From NCBI GenBank assembly GCA_024402665.1, contig JAKSTI010000004.1, forward strand, positions 1-64,000: a DNA stretch of 64,000 nt, written 5' to 3'. The notes beneath the pieces are model-generated. The model was not told where the DNA came from and did not search any database. It saw only the letters and a program-made list of their open reading frames with translations. The position numbers and the translations under genes are program-made. The stretch is from Treponema sp. (GTDB lineage: Bacteria; Spirochaetota; Spirochaetia; Treponematales; Treponemataceae). Within the stretch, counting starts at the first letter, position 1. Each line of letters opens with the position of its first letter. Positions 6,642-15,098 of the stretch are shown one piece after another.

Positions 6642-7805
6642 ATGTACAAAAAGATTTTTATATTTTTAATTTCCATCCCATTTTTTTTAGGTTGTTCGGC
6701 TCTGTCTCAGGAGAAACAGAAAGTGAAGATTGAATCTGAAGTTTCAAATAGCATTAATTCTTTTTCTGAAAAAATGTTTCATCAGATGTATGTGAAAGGT
6801 GAAAATCTGTCTTTTTCTGGCACATCAATTTATAATCTTCTATATTTAATAAGCAATGCTTGTGATGGTGAAACGGCAGATCAGATTAATAATCTTCTTG
6901 AACTGAAGGAAAAAAAGGATGATGTTCAGATTCAGCAATATTTTTCTAATCTGGAAAATAATTACAATTCAATTTGGGTGCAAAATAATCTTCCTGTAAA
7001 AGAAAGCTATTCAGATTTTCTGGCAAACATAAATTCCAGTCTTTTTTCGGTTGATTTTTCTAAAGGGTCTAAAACTACAAATCAGATTAATAAATATATT
7101 AAAAAAGTTACTGAAAATGAGATTCCAAAATTTTTAAAAAACGATTTGCCATCGGACACAAAACTTTGCTTTTTGAATGCTTTGTATTTTAATCAAAAAT
7201 GGAGACATCCTTTTAAGAAAAATGAAACTACTGCAGAAGATTTTTATGTTACAAAAGATAAAACTGTTTCTGTTCAAATGATGCATAATAGTGAATTTTA
7301 TAAATACACAGAAAATGAAGAATTTCAGATGATTCAACTTATGTATGCAGATACAGGCTACTCTATGATTTGTATTCTTCCTGTTGAAAAAGAGTATGAT
7401 TTTTCGAAATTGGAATTGAATAATCTGCTTTCGTCTTTTACTAAAGATAGTGATTATGAAACTGTAGAAGTTTCTCTTCCGAAATTTAACACTGATATTA
7501 GCACTGACCTTAAAAAGCAATTTCAGAATCTTGGTGTTACAGATATTTTTGAATCTTCTTCTGATTTTTCTAATATTTTTGATACAAATGAAACTGTCTT
7601 TATAGATGAAATCCTTCATGAAACAAAGGTTAGTGTTGATGAAGAAAAAACTAAGGCTGTGGCAGTGACAATGTCTTTTGCAAAATCAGCTTCGGTTTCG
7701 GTAATCCCTAATTTTTATTTTACTGCAGATCATCCGTTCTGTTATGTTATTATGGATAATGTAAATGATGTGATGCTGTTTACTGGAATTGTTGCGAATC
7801 CTTAA
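6642..7805 (+). CDS. Lipoprotein serpin (serine protease inhibitor)
   Basis: 387 residues. The signal peptide ends at lipobox FLGC, so the inhibitor is predicted to be membrane-anchored. Serpin family features include FSGTSIYNLLYLISNACDGETADQI (helix B region), FLNALYFNQKWRHPF, SVQMMHN and the C-terminal HPFCYVIMDNVNDVMLFTGIV. The reactive-centre-loop hinge DEEKTKAVAVT keeps the small residues needed for loop insertion, which suggests an inhibitory rather than a non-inhibitory serpin. The P1 residue lies somewhere in SFAKSASVS and cannot be fixed by eye. Serpins are sporadic in bacteria and may protect the cell against host or community proteases. Confidence 0.9.
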   Translation: MYKKIFIFLISIPFFLGCSALSQEKQKVKIESEVSNSINSFSEKMFHQMYVKGENLSFSGTSIYNLLYLISNACDGETADQINNLLELKEKKDDVQIQQYFSNLENNYNSIWVQNNLPVKESYSDFLANINSSLFSVDFSKGSKTTNQINKYIKKVTENEIPKFLKNDLPSDTKLCFLNALYFNQKWRHPFKKNETTAEDFYVTKDKTVSVQMMHNSEFYKYTENEEFQMIQLMYADTGYSMICILPVEKEYDFSKLELNNLLSSFTKDSDYETVEVSLPKFNTDISTDLKKQFQNLGVTDIFESSSDFSNIFDTNETVFIDEILHETKVSVDEEKTKAVAVTMSFAKSASVSVIPNFYFTADHPFCYVIMDNVNDVMLFTGIVANP

Positions 7806-7831
7806 TTTTGGAAAAAATGATGAAAAAGATT

Positions 7832-7896
7832 TTATCAGGGGTCTGTCCCCTCTGTTTTCAGCAAAGGATTTTATCAGGGGTCTGTCCCCTCTGTTT
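7832..7896 (+). repeat. Two tandem copies of the GGGGTCTGTCCCC palindrome
   Basis: A 39-bp unit (ATTTTATCAGGGGTCTGTCC through CTGTTTT) is tandemly repeated, with palindromes at 7838-7850 and 7877-7889. Each is a GGGG/CCCC stem with a TCTGT loop followed by CTGTTTT, so it can also work as a terminator for the serpin gene. The same 13-mer occurs five more times in the window. Confidence 0.85.
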
Positions 7897-7980
7897 TTTT
7901 CCACACATTTTTTATCTACTCCCCGTGGATTTACTAATTGGTTTTGCCGAACTAAAATCCAAATGTAAAGGAGTAAAATT

Positions 7981-8565
7981 ATGAACCCAGAAAAAACAGG
8001 TGCAATAATTAAAGATGCACGAATTAAAAAAGGGATGACTCAAAAACAGCTGGCAGATGCAATTTTTGTTACTGATAAAGCTGTATGTAAATGGGAAACA
8101 GGGCACGGCTGTCCGGATATTACGTTGTTATCTCAGCTTTCAAAGGTTTTGGAAATTGACATTCAAAGTATTTTACGTGGAGCAATTGTAACAAGTCCGG
8201 GGCGGGCAGGGAATATGAATCGGGTAAAATTTTATCGCTGCCCAACTTGCGGAAACATTGTAACCAGCATAAAAGAAATTGAAATCAGTTGCTGCGGAAA
8301 TAAACTTGTGTCGCTGAAAGAAAAAACTTCTGATGAAGAAAAATTCATTCCATTGATTGCAGAGTTTGATGGTCAGTTTTCTGTTAAATTTAATCATCCT
8401 ATGACAAAGGATGATTTTATTGCAAACGTAATCACTGTTCAGTATGACAAAATCCAGGTAATCAATCTTTTTGCCGAACAGGAAGCAATTGTGACTTTAC
8501 CTCAGATTACTGGTCTGCATTTATTTTTGGTTACCAGCAAAGACGACTTGATTGCAGTGATGTAA
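7981..8565 (+). CDS. XRE-family HTH regulator fused to a desulfoferrodoxin-like domain
   Basis: 194 residues. Residues 6-62 form an XRE/Cro-CI helix-turn-helix (GMTQKQLADAIFVTDKAVCKWETGHGCPDITLL). Residues 85-107 (FYRCPTCGNIV...SCCGNKL; Cys 87, 90, 104, 105) follow the C-x2-C-xn-CC pattern of desulforedoxin. The remaining segment FIPLIAEFDGQFSVKFNHPM resembles the start of the superoxide-reductase domain of desulfoferrodoxin. Of the catalytic-iron ligands, only the HPM histidine is recognisable; the later His and Cys ligands are absent. I infer a metal- or redox-responsive repressor that has lost enzyme activity. It has a good ribosome binding site (AAAGGAG). A TGGATTT/AAATCCA inverted repeat upstream (7926-7961) could be its operator. 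Confidence 0.8.
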   Translation: MNPEKTGAIIKDARIKKGMTQKQLADAIFVTDKAVCKWETGHGCPDITLLSQLSKVLEIDIQSILRGAIVTSPGRAGNMNRVKFYRCPTCGNIVTSIKEIEISCCGNKLVSLKEKTSDEEKFIPLIAEFDGQFSVKFNHPMTKDDFIANVITVQYDKIQVINLFAEQEAIVTLPQITGLHLFLVTSKDDLIAVM

Positions 8566-8593
8566 GTTGTATACTAAAGAAATATAAGATACA

Positions 8594-8606
8594 GGGGTCT
8601 GTCCCC
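8594..8606 (+). repeat. GGGGTCTGTCCCC palindrome next to a ribosome binding site
   Basis: A perfect copy of the 13-mer ends three bases before the AAGGAGA ribosome binding site of the following GTG-started gene, close enough for the hairpin to affect initiation. Confidence 0.85.
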
Positions 8607-8620
8607 TTAAGGAGAGAAGT

Positions 8621-9301
8621 GTGGATAACAAATATATTCAGCTTTGTATGCGACGATGGATTGGTGCAGCACTGATATTAACTTGTCCTTTGTGTTTACT
8701 TGTGGGATTAACAGGAAATTGCTGGAGTAATGAATATGGAAGCTGGAATCAAACAGTAAGCTCTTTATATTGGAGTTCAGGTCGAAATATTTTTGTTATT
8801 GGATTTGGATTTGGTGCAATAATCAACTTATTGTATAAGGGGTATGACTGGCGGGATAAAATTGTTGGATGGTTGAACGGTTTGTGTCTCTTAGGAATAA
8901 TTATTTTTCCTTCTTATAACAAAGCCATTTTGAATGAAGAAATATCTACTGGACTTTATGAAATTATTGCTCATCCAAATCATGTTGTTGTCAATTGGAT
9001 TCATATTTCATTAGGGCTTATATTGTTTATTTTACCTATAATAAATCTTCTGTTTATATTTACTAGAAGCAGCGGTGAAAAAACTAAAAAAAAGATTATC
9101 CGAAATAGAATATACATTACTTTTGGCATCATAATTCTTTGTAATCTGATAGTGAACACTTATTCTGTAGCAACATATATGATGCAGATAAAAACATTTA
9201 TTCCTGTTCAGGCAGGTTTATATCTGGAAACAATCAATTTAATAATTTATGGAATTGGATGGCTCATAAAAGGCGGCTCCATAAAAATTTTGAACGACTA
9301 G
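8621..9301 (+). CDS. Multi-pass membrane protein, DUF998-like
   Basis: 226 residues with about six hydrophobic segments (for example GAALILTCPLCLLVGLTG, IFVIGFGFGAIINLL, WIHISLGLILFILPIINLLFIF, ITFGIIILCNLIVNTYSVA and LETINLIIYGIGWLI). The N-terminal layout, with YGSWNQTVSSLYWSSGRNIF between helices 1 and 2, resembles the DUF998 family of uncharacterised inner-membrane proteins. The start is GTG at 8621 behind AAGGAGA. It may be co-transcribed with the upstream regulator. Function unknown. Confidence 0.65.
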   Translation: MDNKYIQLCMRRWIGAALILTCPLCLLVGLTGNCWSNEYGSWNQTVSSLYWSSGRNIFVIGFGFGAIINLLYKGYDWRDKIVGWLNGLCLLGIIIFPSYNKAILNEEISTGLYEIIAHPNHVVVNWIHISLGLILFILPIINLLFIFTRSSGEKTKKKIIRNRIYITFGIIILCNLIVNTYSVATYMMQIKTFIPVQAGLYLETINLIIYGIGWLIKGGSIKILND

Positions 9302-9304
9302 TTT

Positions 9305-9317
9305 GGGGTCTGTCCCC
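9305..9317 (+). repeat. GGGGTCTGTCCCC palindrome
   Basis: A perfect copy directly after the membrane-protein stop, followed by CTGTTTTG; possible terminator. Confidence 0.85.
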
Positions 9318-9422
9318 TCTGTTTTGTGTTTGTTTTTGTTGTTTCCTCCCTCTTTTTTTCATTAGATAAATAAATCGTGAATTTTTGCCGATAATAAAGA
9401 AAACTAAAAAAAGAGGTAAAAA

Positions 9423-10958
9423 ATGAAAAAAGCATTTATATTACTTAGTTTGGTTTCAGTTTTATTCTTCTCTTGTAAGGGAAGTGCAGATGTGAAACCT
9501 GAAGTTTATAATGTAGTTTATGAAACTGAAGGTGGTGTTTGGGCAGAGGATTTTGAACCTGTAACATCACGATATTATGATTCTGTTTTTGCATTACCAG
9601 ATGCTTCACAAATTTCAAATGGACCACACATTTTTGAAGGCTGGTATGATGAAACTGATGAAGAAAAAACTTTAATCACATTTATTGATGCGCAAACAGT
9701 TAGAAAAGATATTGTTTTAGTTGCAAAATGGAAGCATTTCTACAATATTAATTTTGAGTTAGATGGCGGAAACTGGACAGAAGAATATTCTGTAAAAGTT
9801 CCATCAGGTTATTATGAAGGTGATATTGTTAATCTGCCTCGTGGTACTTATGATGTAGAAAAAACAGGAGCTGGTCTTTTAGGTTGGTTTGATAATCCTG
9901 ATTTATCAGGTTCTGCTGTCACACAGATTCCTGCAGGAACTACTGGCGATAAGGTTTATTATGCAAAATGGCATGCTATGGCTCAGGCAATTTCTCTTAA
10001 TGAAAAATTCATTTTGCTTCAGAGTGGATTATCTACATCTGAGGAACTTACAGCAACTGTTTCTGGATCAGATACAGAATATGTAGTCAGCTGGCTTTCT
10101 TCTGATGATGAAGTTGTAACTTGCGAAGCAACTGGAGATACTACAGCACTTGTAACTTATCATGGTCCTGGTACTGCTACAATTACTGCTTCTGTAGATG
10201 GTCATACTGCAACTTGTGTATTTGTAACTTTAGGAAGCACAGATACTATGAGTTATGATGAAGGACACAGTGTGGATAAAGTTACTGATGCAAACTATAA
10301 AACAGATGACAACATGTATCTGGAATTCTGTGTTAATACAAATGGAGCTCTTGATTTTAAAGGAAGAACAGATAACACTTCTGGACATTCTTTCAATATG
10401 ACAACATTTTCGAATAATGGATGGACATGGTTTACTACAAATGGTAGTAATACTACTCCTGTTGCAATCAAATTGGATTCAAATGGTGAGGCAGTGTTAA
10501 ATAATGGTGTTAAACTTAAAGTAAAACCTATTCTTGCATATGACAAATCAACAAAAACACCTTTTGTAATTCTGTATCAGGTTTTAACAAATACAACTGT
10601 AAATACTATTTCTAATATTGATTTAGGTAGTTATGCAGATGTAATGATTGGCAATAATGATTCCGCTCCTATTTATAAAAGAAGTTATGGTGCATCAATG
10701 TATGATGGAACTGTAAATATGAGTTTAAATCTTTATGCTCAGGCTGGAAAAGACGTTACACCAGTAGATTATCTTTATTTTGGAAGCTACACAAATGCAA
10801 AAACAAGCAATATGTTTACAGTAAATACTACCAGCGATTTATCTGGTACAGATTCAGGTATATCTTATTCCTGGAGAAATATGGAACTTGCTCCTGGAGA
10901 AACACTTATTAAGAGTGTAAAAATTACCCTTTTATCAGGTTCAGGCTTAGATGAATAA
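9423..10958 (+). CDS. Lipoprotein with InlB-type B-repeats and a bacterial Ig-like domain
   Basis: 511 residues. Lipobox FFSC (Cys about residue 18) predicts a lipoprotein. Two InlB B-repeat / Listeria-Bacteroides repeat units follow: YNVVYETEGGVW...FEGWYDE...LVAKW and YNINFELDGGNW...LLGWFDNPDLSG...YYAKW. Next comes a BIG2-like Ig domain (VSWLSSDDEVVTCEATGDTTALVTY...GTATITASVDGHTATCVF). The C-terminal 240 residues are beta-rich with many Asn and Thr and no recognised family. It is probably a surface adhesin or substrate-binding protein. The ribosome binding site is AGAGGT. Confidence 0.82.
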   Translation: MKKAFILLSLVSVLFFSCKGSADVKPEVYNVVYETEGGVWAEDFEPVTSRYYDSVFALPDASQISNGPHIFEGWYDETDEEKTLITFIDAQTVRKDIVLVAKWKHFYNINFELDGGNWTEEYSVKVPSGYYEGDIVNLPRGTYDVEKTGAGLLGWFDNPDLSGSAVTQIPAGTTGDKVYYAKWHAMAQAISLNEKFILLQSGLSTSEELTATVSGSDTEYVVSWLSSDDEVVTCEATGDTTALVTYHGPGTATITASVDGHTATCVFVTLGSTDTMSYDEGHSVDKVTDANYKTDDNMYLEFCVNTNGALDFKGRTDNTSGHSFNMTTFSNNGWTWFTTNGSNTTPVAIKLDSNGEAVLNNGVKLKVKPILAYDKSTKTPFVILYQVLTNTTVNTISNIDLGSYADVMIGNNDSAPIYKRSYGASMYDGTVNMSLNLYAQAGKDVTPVDYLYFGSYTNAKTSNMFTVNTTSDLSGTDSGISYSWRNMELAPGETLIKSVKITLLSGSGLDE

Positions 10959-10999
10959 GAGTAATTAAATATCCAGAAGCATCATTCTATTTCCCCACT

Positions 11000-11452
11000 T
11001 TATTTTTTCTTGGCAGCAGTTTTTTTAACTGCTGCTTTTTTTTCGGTTGTTTTTTTTGCGGGAGCCTTTTTTGCTTTAGGAATATCTTTGTATTCTTCAG
11101 GCGCATGGTGTGTCAAATGATAGCCTTTTTTTTCGGGGCATTTGAAAATATACAATTTGACTTTCTGTTCTTTTTCGCTGTTAGAAAGTTGTTTTTCTGC
11201 ATCCTTTTTTGTAGCGTACAATGCTTTTGGTTTTCCGTTTGTGTCTGTGCAGGAACAGGCATTCTGTTTTACATCAATTTTTGATGCCTTTGGTGCCAGA
11301 TGCCATTTTCCGCAGTTTTCACATTTATATGGATACAAATCAAGTTTGAATTCCTTTTTTGAATATTTAGCACTTTCCTTTGCTTCTTTTTCTGTTTCAT
11401 AAACCGACAGTGGTTTTCCAGTTCCTTTACTGATACATTTTTTAGCAGCCAT
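11000..11452 (-). CDS. Small protein with a duplicated Cys-containing domain and a histone-H1-like Lys/Ala tail
   Basis: 150 residues. Two similar units are visible: CISKGTGKPLSVYETEKEA...LDLYPYKCENCGKWHLAP and CSCTDTNGKPKALYATKKDA...VKLYIFKCPEKKGYHLT. Each pairs an N-terminal Cys segment with a zinc-ribbon-like end, and the second unit has lost one Cys. From about residue 122 the tail is almost only Lys, Ala, Pro and Thr (KKAPAKKTTEKKAAVKKTAA), like bacterial histone-H1-like nucleoid proteins. A nucleic-acid-binding role is inferred; no named family is recognised. It is divergent from mscL. Confidence 0.65.
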   Translation of the reverse strand: MAAKKCISKGTGKPLSVYETEKEAKESAKYSKKEFKLDLYPYKCENCGKWHLAPKASKIDVKQNACSCTDTNGKPKALYATKKDAEKQLSNSEKEQKVKLYIFKCPEKKGYHLTHHAPEEYKDIPKAKKAPAKKTTEKKAAVKKTAAKKK

Positions 11453-11523
11453 AAAAACCTCTTGTTTGATATTTTTCTATAAATATTCTACATCATATGT
11501 TAAAATAGTCAAAAGGAGTAAAC

Positions 11524-11934
11524 ATGAAAAACTTAAAAGAAAGTGCAAAGGGAGAGTTTGGAGCTTTTAAGAAATTCATTTCAAGAGGAAATGTAGTTGA
11601 TATGGCTGTGGGTGTTATCATTGGTGGTGCCTTCGGTAAAATCGTAACTAGTCTTGTAAATGATGTTGTAATGCCATTAATCGGTCTTGCAATTGGCGGT
11701 TTGAACTTTAAAGATCTTTCTTTCAAACTTGGTGAAGCAACTGTTGCATACGGAAACTTCATCCAGTCTGTTGTAGATTTTTTGATTGTTGCAATCTGTA
11801 TTTTTGCTGTTATCCGCATTTTTGAAAAATTCAAGAAGAAGGAAGAACCAAAAGCAGAGGAACCTGCTCCAATTGTTAAATCTGATGAACTTATTGTTCT
11901 TGAAGATATTCGTGATTTGCTTAAGAACAAGTAA
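11524..11934 (+). CDS. mscL: Large-conductance mechanosensitive channel MscL
   Basis: 136 residues, standard MscL size. The first transmembrane helix region FKKFISRGNVVDMAVGVIIGGAFGKIVTSLVNDVVMPLIG contains the conserved pore-lining segment. The second helix is FIQSVVDFLIVAICIFAVI, and the C-terminal bundle ends LEDIRDLLKNK. It forms an inner-membrane homo-pentamer that releases solutes on hypo-osmotic shock. The ribosome binding site is AAAGGAG. The following panE remnant begins 20 bases later. Confidence 0.97.
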   Translation: MKNLKESAKGEFGAFKKFISRGNVVDMAVGVIIGGAFGKIVTSLVNDVVMPLIGLAIGGLNFKDLSFKLGEATVAYGNFIQSVVDFLIVAICIFAVIRIFEKFKKKEEPKAEEPAPIVKSDELIVLEDIRDLLKNK

Positions 11935-11954
11935 TCAATCTTTGTGGGAATAAT

Positions 11955-12422
11955 ATGGAAATTAAAACTGTAACTTTAGTTGGACTTGGAGCCGTTGGTG
12001 CACCAGTTGCCAGCGCAATTAATAAAGCTTCTGTTACAGATTTAGTTATTATTGCCACAAAAAATCTTCAGCTGGCTCAGGTTTTGGGTCAGTTAAAAAA
12101 TTCTGTTGGTCCTGATACTGTAATTTTATCTTTATTAAACGGCATTCAAAGCGAGCGTGATATTGCTGCTGTTGCAAATAGCGAAGGAATTGCCCTTACA
12201 TCACAAATTGTGGAAGATCAGCTTAAATTTTTTGAAGAAAACGAACCATGGGGAAAAACAAGCATGCATCAGGATATTGAAGCGGGTCGTAAAACTGAAA
12301 ATCAGTGGTTCTGCGGTACAATTGAAAAACTTGGTGCGGCTCACAATATTCCAACTCCTTATTGCAGTTTATTAAAACAGTTGATTACTTCAAAAGAAGC
12401 TGTAAACGATTATAAAATTTAA
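11955..12422 (+). pseudogene. Collapsed 2-dehydropantoate 2-reductase (PanE/ApbA) copy with in-frame internal deletions
   Basis: 155 residues against about 300 for the family. It keeps the nucleotide-binding start (VTLVGLGAVGAPVAS), a middle piece (TDLVIIATKNLQLAQVLGQL...GPDTVILSLLNGIQSE) and a C-terminal piece (GKTSMHQDIEAGRKTENQWFCGTIEKLG). The stretches that should join them are missing, including most of the Rossmann domain after the first strand and the catalytic central helices. The frame is intact. A full-length relative in the window at 47356-48270 gives the expected spacing. It is almost certainly not an active reductase and is called a degraded gene. Confidence 0.7.
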
Positions 12423-12542
12423 GTGCTTTATTATTCTAATATTTTGTTATTTTTGTTTCATTTTCCTTTATACTGTTGTTAATAAAATAGATTTCACAAA
12501 AACAGTCGCTGATATATTTGCGATTTTATTTAGAGGGACAAA

Positions 12543-14015
12543 ATGAATACAAATAGAAGAAAAATAACACTTTTTTCCACTTACAAGATTTCATTTTTAT
12601 CATTATTAGTTCTGACTGTTTGTTTTAGTTCAAAGGCTTTTGCTTCTGATTTTAAGCCAATGAAAACAGAGGAACTTCTTTTATCTTATATTGAAAATGA
12701 TTCTGAATTAAAAAATCTGATTATTGCGGCAGAGAAAACTCAGCTATCTTATGATTCTACACAAATTGATAATGGTTTTGATATTTCACTTTCTTCCGGA
12801 AATATTTCAATTTCTACAAAAGATGGTGGAACTAAGATTTCTGCAAAACCTTCTGTAACTGCAAGTCTTCCTCAGTATCAGAATCTGAATCTGTCTGCCG
12901 GCGCTGATGTTGGAAGCGATGGTGTTAAAAATACAAAACTGTCTGTTGGGGTAGATATTCTTAGTGAAAATGCTGCCAACAGAGAAATTTCTCTTTTGAA
13001 GGCAGAACGCAATCTTCTTGAATCAAAAAGAAAGATTCAGAATCAGGCTATTGCGGCGGAAAGTGCTTTTTATAACGAATTAAAATCTCTTCTTAGTTCA
13101 ACAACTTCTTTAATTCAGGCCCAGCTTTCCCTTTATTCAGATACAATCGACTTTGAAAGTGTAAAAGCAAAAGGTTATAACAAAACTTCATCAACTTATG
13201 TAATGGCAGAAATGAAAGTTAAATCTGACGAACATAAAGTTGAATCTGGCAAACGCTCCTTAGTTCACGATTACGTTGTTTTCTATAAAAAATGCGGCTA
13301 CGATATTTCAATTGATGCAAATCAGGATTTTACAAAACTTGTTCCTTCTGACATCCCTCTTGTACAAGCCCTGAATATTTCAGATTTTGCCCAGGATGAT
13401 TATAGTACTGTGGAAGCAGCAAAATGGAATTATAAAATAAACTCAATGCAGCGTTCTGCAAAACGATTTGTTACTCTTTCTGCAAATGCCGGCTACACTT
13501 TTAATAATACAATTGGCGGTTCATCAACTGGTTATGACACTCTTGATGCAGGACTTTCTTCAAAAATAGGCGGTCTTTCTCTTGGAGCTGGAATTAATAT
13601 TCCTGTTGCCGCAGATGCAGGTCCTTCTTTTAATTTGTCTTTTTCAGTTTCACCAAACGCTTTTAGAAAAACTTCTATTGACAGCAAGGTGAATGATCTT
13701 AATGAAAAACAGGATTTGCTTTCTATTGAATCTGCAATCACAGCTTATGAAACAGCAGTTGTAGATACTCAGCAGAAACTTGAAGATATTTTGTGGGAAA
13801 AAAATTCAAATCAGGAAACATACAAAATGTATGCGGCGGCTGAAAAAAATATGGCCGGATGGTATAAGCAGGGGATTATTTCAGAAAGTCAGTATTTAAG
13901 TTCAAAAGTTAATGCTCAGTTATATGAAATTAAGCTTGTTATAAATGCCATTGATTTGATTGTTTATAACAATAATGTAAAGAAAATGTTTGTAGACAGA
14001 AATCTGGAGAATTAA
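12543..14015 (+). CDS. TolC-family outer-membrane efflux protein
   Basis: 490 residues. A signal peptide (about residues 1-34, ending KAFA) precedes a long helical/beta protein with the duplicated TolC architecture. Amphipathic helices (LKNLIIAAEKTQLSYDSTQ and the final ISESQYLSSKVNAQLYEIKLVINAIDLI) flank beta-strand segments (FDISLSSGNISIS, LSANAGYTFNNTIGG). It would provide the outer-membrane duct for the exporter encoded by the next three genes, which follow with spacings of 1, 26 and -7 nt. The family call rests on overall pattern and operon context, as sequence identity in TolC proteins is low. Confidence 0.82.
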   Translation: MNTNRRKITLFSTYKISFLSLLVLTVCFSSKAFASDFKPMKTEELLLSYIENDSELKNLIIAAEKTQLSYDSTQIDNGFDISLSSGNISISTKDGGTKISAKPSVTASLPQYQNLNLSAGADVGSDGVKNTKLSVGVDILSENAANREISLLKAERNLLESKRKIQNQAIAAESAFYNELKSLLSSTTSLIQAQLSLYSDTIDFESVKAKGYNKTSSTYVMAEMKVKSDEHKVESGKRSLVHDYVVFYKKCGYDISIDANQDFTKLVPSDIPLVQALNISDFAQDDYSTVEAAKWNYKINSMQRSAKRFVTLSANAGYTFNNTIGGSSTGYDTLDAGLSSKIGGLSLGAGINIPVAADAGPSFNLSFSVSPNAFRKTSIDSKVNDLNEKQDLLSIESAITAYETAVVDTQQKLEDILWEKNSNQETYKMYAAAEKNMAGWYKQGIISESQYLSSKVNAQLYEIKLVINAIDLIVYNNNVKKMFVDRNLEN

Positions 14016-14016
14016 T

Positions 14017-15072
14017 ATGAAAAAGAGTGTAAAAAGAATAATTATTGGAATAGGAATTCTTGCTGTTCTTTCTGGCGGATTAATTGGTATTCGTAAGGCC
14101 TTAAGTAAAAATAAAGTTGCAAACGTTACTTACAGGGTAGAAAAAGAAATTTATGAAAATGTAATTGAAATATCTGGAACTATTTCTGCGGCTCAGGAAC
14201 AGAAACTTCAGGCTTTAAGTGCGGGTACTGTTCTTGCTGTAAATGTTGAAGCCGGCGATTATGTTAAAAAGGGTGATGTAATTCTTCAGCTTGATGATTC
14301 GGAACAGGTTTATAATCTTGCAAAACACGATTATTCTATGGCAACTACAAGAATCAACGGGTCTCAGAAGGAAATTGCACTTATGGAAACTCAGAGAAAG
14401 TCATTGGTGCAGAAAATTGCAGACAGAAAAGTAACTGCAACTTTTGATGGTATGATTGCCGACTTAGATGTTGCTGTGGGAGATTCTCTTGAGGCAAAAG
14501 ATAAGATCGGGACTATTGTTAATACAGATTATCTTACTGCGGAAGTTGAAATTGCAGAAACTGATGTTCAGAAGCTGAAGGTAGGGCAGAAGGTTAACTT
14601 TTCATTTCCTGCATCAAGTACTGATGTTGTTGAAGGTTATGTTGTTGGATGGCCTGCAATTGGTGAAGTAACTTCCCGTGGTGCTACAATTGTTAAAGCA
14701 AAAGTCAGAATTGACGATTTTCCTGGCGATATTCTGCCAAATTATTCTTTTACAGGAAAAATTGAAATCAGTCCTACTGTAGAAAATCTTGTTGTTTCCC
14801 GTTATGCAGTTGCTTATGATGATCAGAAAAATGCTTATGTTGAGCTGGCAAGAAATGGAGAGAAAGTAAATGTAACTGTTCAGCAATATGGCAGAGATTA
14901 TGTAAAAATTCTTGATGGACTAAAGGGCGGGGAAGTTCTTAAGCAGCTTACTGAACCAAAACAGTCTGGCTGGAATAGAAATAGTCCTGGTGGTTCTGGC
15001 TCAAATAATAGAACTGGTAATTCAGCTGGTGGTATGGGTGCTATGCCTCCTATGGGAATGCCTCCAAGATAA
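14017..15072 (+). CDS. MacA-like periplasmic adaptor subunit (HlyD/RND adaptor family)
   Basis: 351 residues. An N-terminal membrane anchor (RIIIGIGILAVLSGGLIGI) is followed by a split lipoyl/biotinyl-like domain: ISAAQEQKLQALSAGTVLAVNVEAGDYVKKGDVILQLDD, then KVTATFDGMIADLDVAVGDSL. A short helical hairpin separates the halves, and beta-barrel and membrane-proximal domains follow. The last 25 residues are Gly/Met/Pro-rich (GGMGAMPPMGMPPR). It would link the MacB-type inner-membrane pump to the TolC-like duct. The helical hairpin is shorter than in E. coli MacA. Confidence 0.88.
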   Translation: MKKSVKRIIIGIGILAVLSGGLIGIRKALSKNKVANVTYRVEKEIYENVIEISGTISAAQEQKLQALSAGTVLAVNVEAGDYVKKGDVILQLDDSEQVYNLAKHDYSMATTRINGSQKEIALMETQRKSLVQKIADRKVTATFDGMIADLDVAVGDSLEAKDKIGTIVNTDYLTAEVEIAETDVQKLKVGQKVNFSFPASSTDVVEGYVVGWPAIGEVTSRGATIVKAKVRIDDFPGDILPNYSFTGKIEISPTVENLVVSRYAVAYDDQKNAYVELARNGEKVNVTVQQYGRDYVKILDGLKGGEVLKQLTEPKQSGWNRNSPGGSGSNNRTGNSAGGMGAMPPMGMPPR

Positions 15073-15098
15073 TAAGGTCTGCTCAAAGAGGATTTTTT

